14,906 nucleotides of DNA from Methylomonas sp. (GTDB lineage: Bacteria; Pseudomonadota; Gammaproteobacteria; Methylococcales; Methylomonadaceae): assembly GCA_026988195.1 (NCBI GenBank), contig JALSLS010000280.1:1-14906 (forward strand). The letters run 5' to 3'. Shown in pieces: positions 14,710 through 14,906 of the stretch. Numbering within the stretch: position 1 is the first letter of the stretch; each line of letters begins with the position of its first letter. The notes under the pieces are model-generated. The model saw nothing but the letters and a program-made list of their open reading frames with translations. It searched no databases and was not told the DNA's origin. The translations under genes were made by a program, and so were the position numbers.

Positions 14710-14755
14710 CTCCCTAGTTTGAGCAGAAACAAAAAATCTGCACAACCTAAGGGAG
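14710..14755 (-). terminator. Strong hairpin after the right-edge gene
   Basis: CTCCCTAG-TT-GAGCAGA pairs with TCTGCACAACCTAAGGGAG over about 16 bp, with two mismatches and one bulge, around an A-rich loop. It starts 18 nt after the stop of the minus-strand partial gene and so would end its transcript, shielding the ATPase gene from read-through. The U-run falls in the loop rather than after the stem, so it may instead be a repeat or a transcript-stabilising hairpin. Confidence 0.45.
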
Positions 14756-14773
14756 GATTTATTGCCAGTTTCC

Positions 14774-14906
14774 TTACCAGATTAAAAAACCTGTAAACAT
14801 ATCTTCAGCGCTAATTTGTTTATGTTGAGATAAGTATTTTTCAGATGAAGATTGGGTAGGGAGGACGGGTTTCTGTTGAGAAGCACTGCCTACTATCTTT
14901 GTATTA
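14774..14906 (-). CDS. C-terminus of an unidentified protein (partial)
   Basis: A minus-strand frame enters from the right edge and runs 43 codons to a TAA at 14774-14776. The visible residues are NTKIVGSASQQKPVLPTQ, then a Ser-rich stretch, KYLSQHKQISAEDMFTG and a final FLIW. The polar Gln/Ser linker followed by a short hydrophobic end looks like a real protein tail rather than chance, and a strong hairpin follows. The frame is too short to name. It has the same orientation as the ATPase gene, 227 nt away, so the two could be co-expressed only if transcription passes the hairpin. Confidence 0.5.
   Translation of the reverse strand, partial: NTKIVGSASQQKPVLPTQSSSEKYLSQHKQISAEDMFTGFLIW

Overview
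The window carries one long, plus-strand flagellar operon, flgBCDEFGHIJKL (1197-12766). It encodes the rod, the hook and its cap, the L and P rings, the rod muramidase and the two hook-filament junction proteins. The gene order, FlgH/FlgI with outer-membrane-type signals, and a GG-N10-GC sigma-54-type promoter before flgB point to a Gram-negative gammaproteobacterium with a hierarchical, polar-type flagellar system. The fairly AT-rich coding sequence and many short palindromic intergenic repeats would fit a Methylococcales-like genome, but that placement is an impression and not something the sequence proves.

Region by region: 1-1196 has no gene. It holds four palindromic, MITE-like elements, each flanked by TA, two of them a tandem pair of near-identical copies, followed by the flgB promoter and leader. 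1197-12766 is the operon, with tight spacing and a Shine-Dalgarno sequence before almost every gene. Three features stand out in it: FlgE carries a roughly 230-residue Ala/Thr insertion with no aromatic residues; FlgL carries a roughly 345-residue insertion with three tandem 75-residue modules; and the flgG ribosome binding site lies inside a strong hairpin. G7-G9 homopolymers occur in flgE, flgK and flgL. A hairpin at 12775-12805 ends the operon.

The genes after it are on the minus strand. 12834-13154 encodes a small exported protein made of three copies of a YPAxNFxPxV motif, which I do not recognise. 13155-13619 is non-coding and contains stacked inverted repeats. 13620-14546 encodes an ExeA/MshM-type AAA ATPase whose Walker B glutamate and sensor-2 arginine appear replaced. 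After another repeat-rich gap and a hairpin, the last 43 codons of a further minus-strand gene run off the right edge (14774-14906).

How they work together: FlgB, FlgC, FlgF and FlgG form the rod, with FlgJ capping it and cutting peptidoglycan. FlgI and FlgH form the P and L ring bushings. FlgD caps the growing FlgE hook, and FlgK and FlgL join hook to filament. The clearest undescribed candidates are the YPAxNF repeat protein, the enlarged FlgE and FlgL outer domains, and the flgG hairpin.
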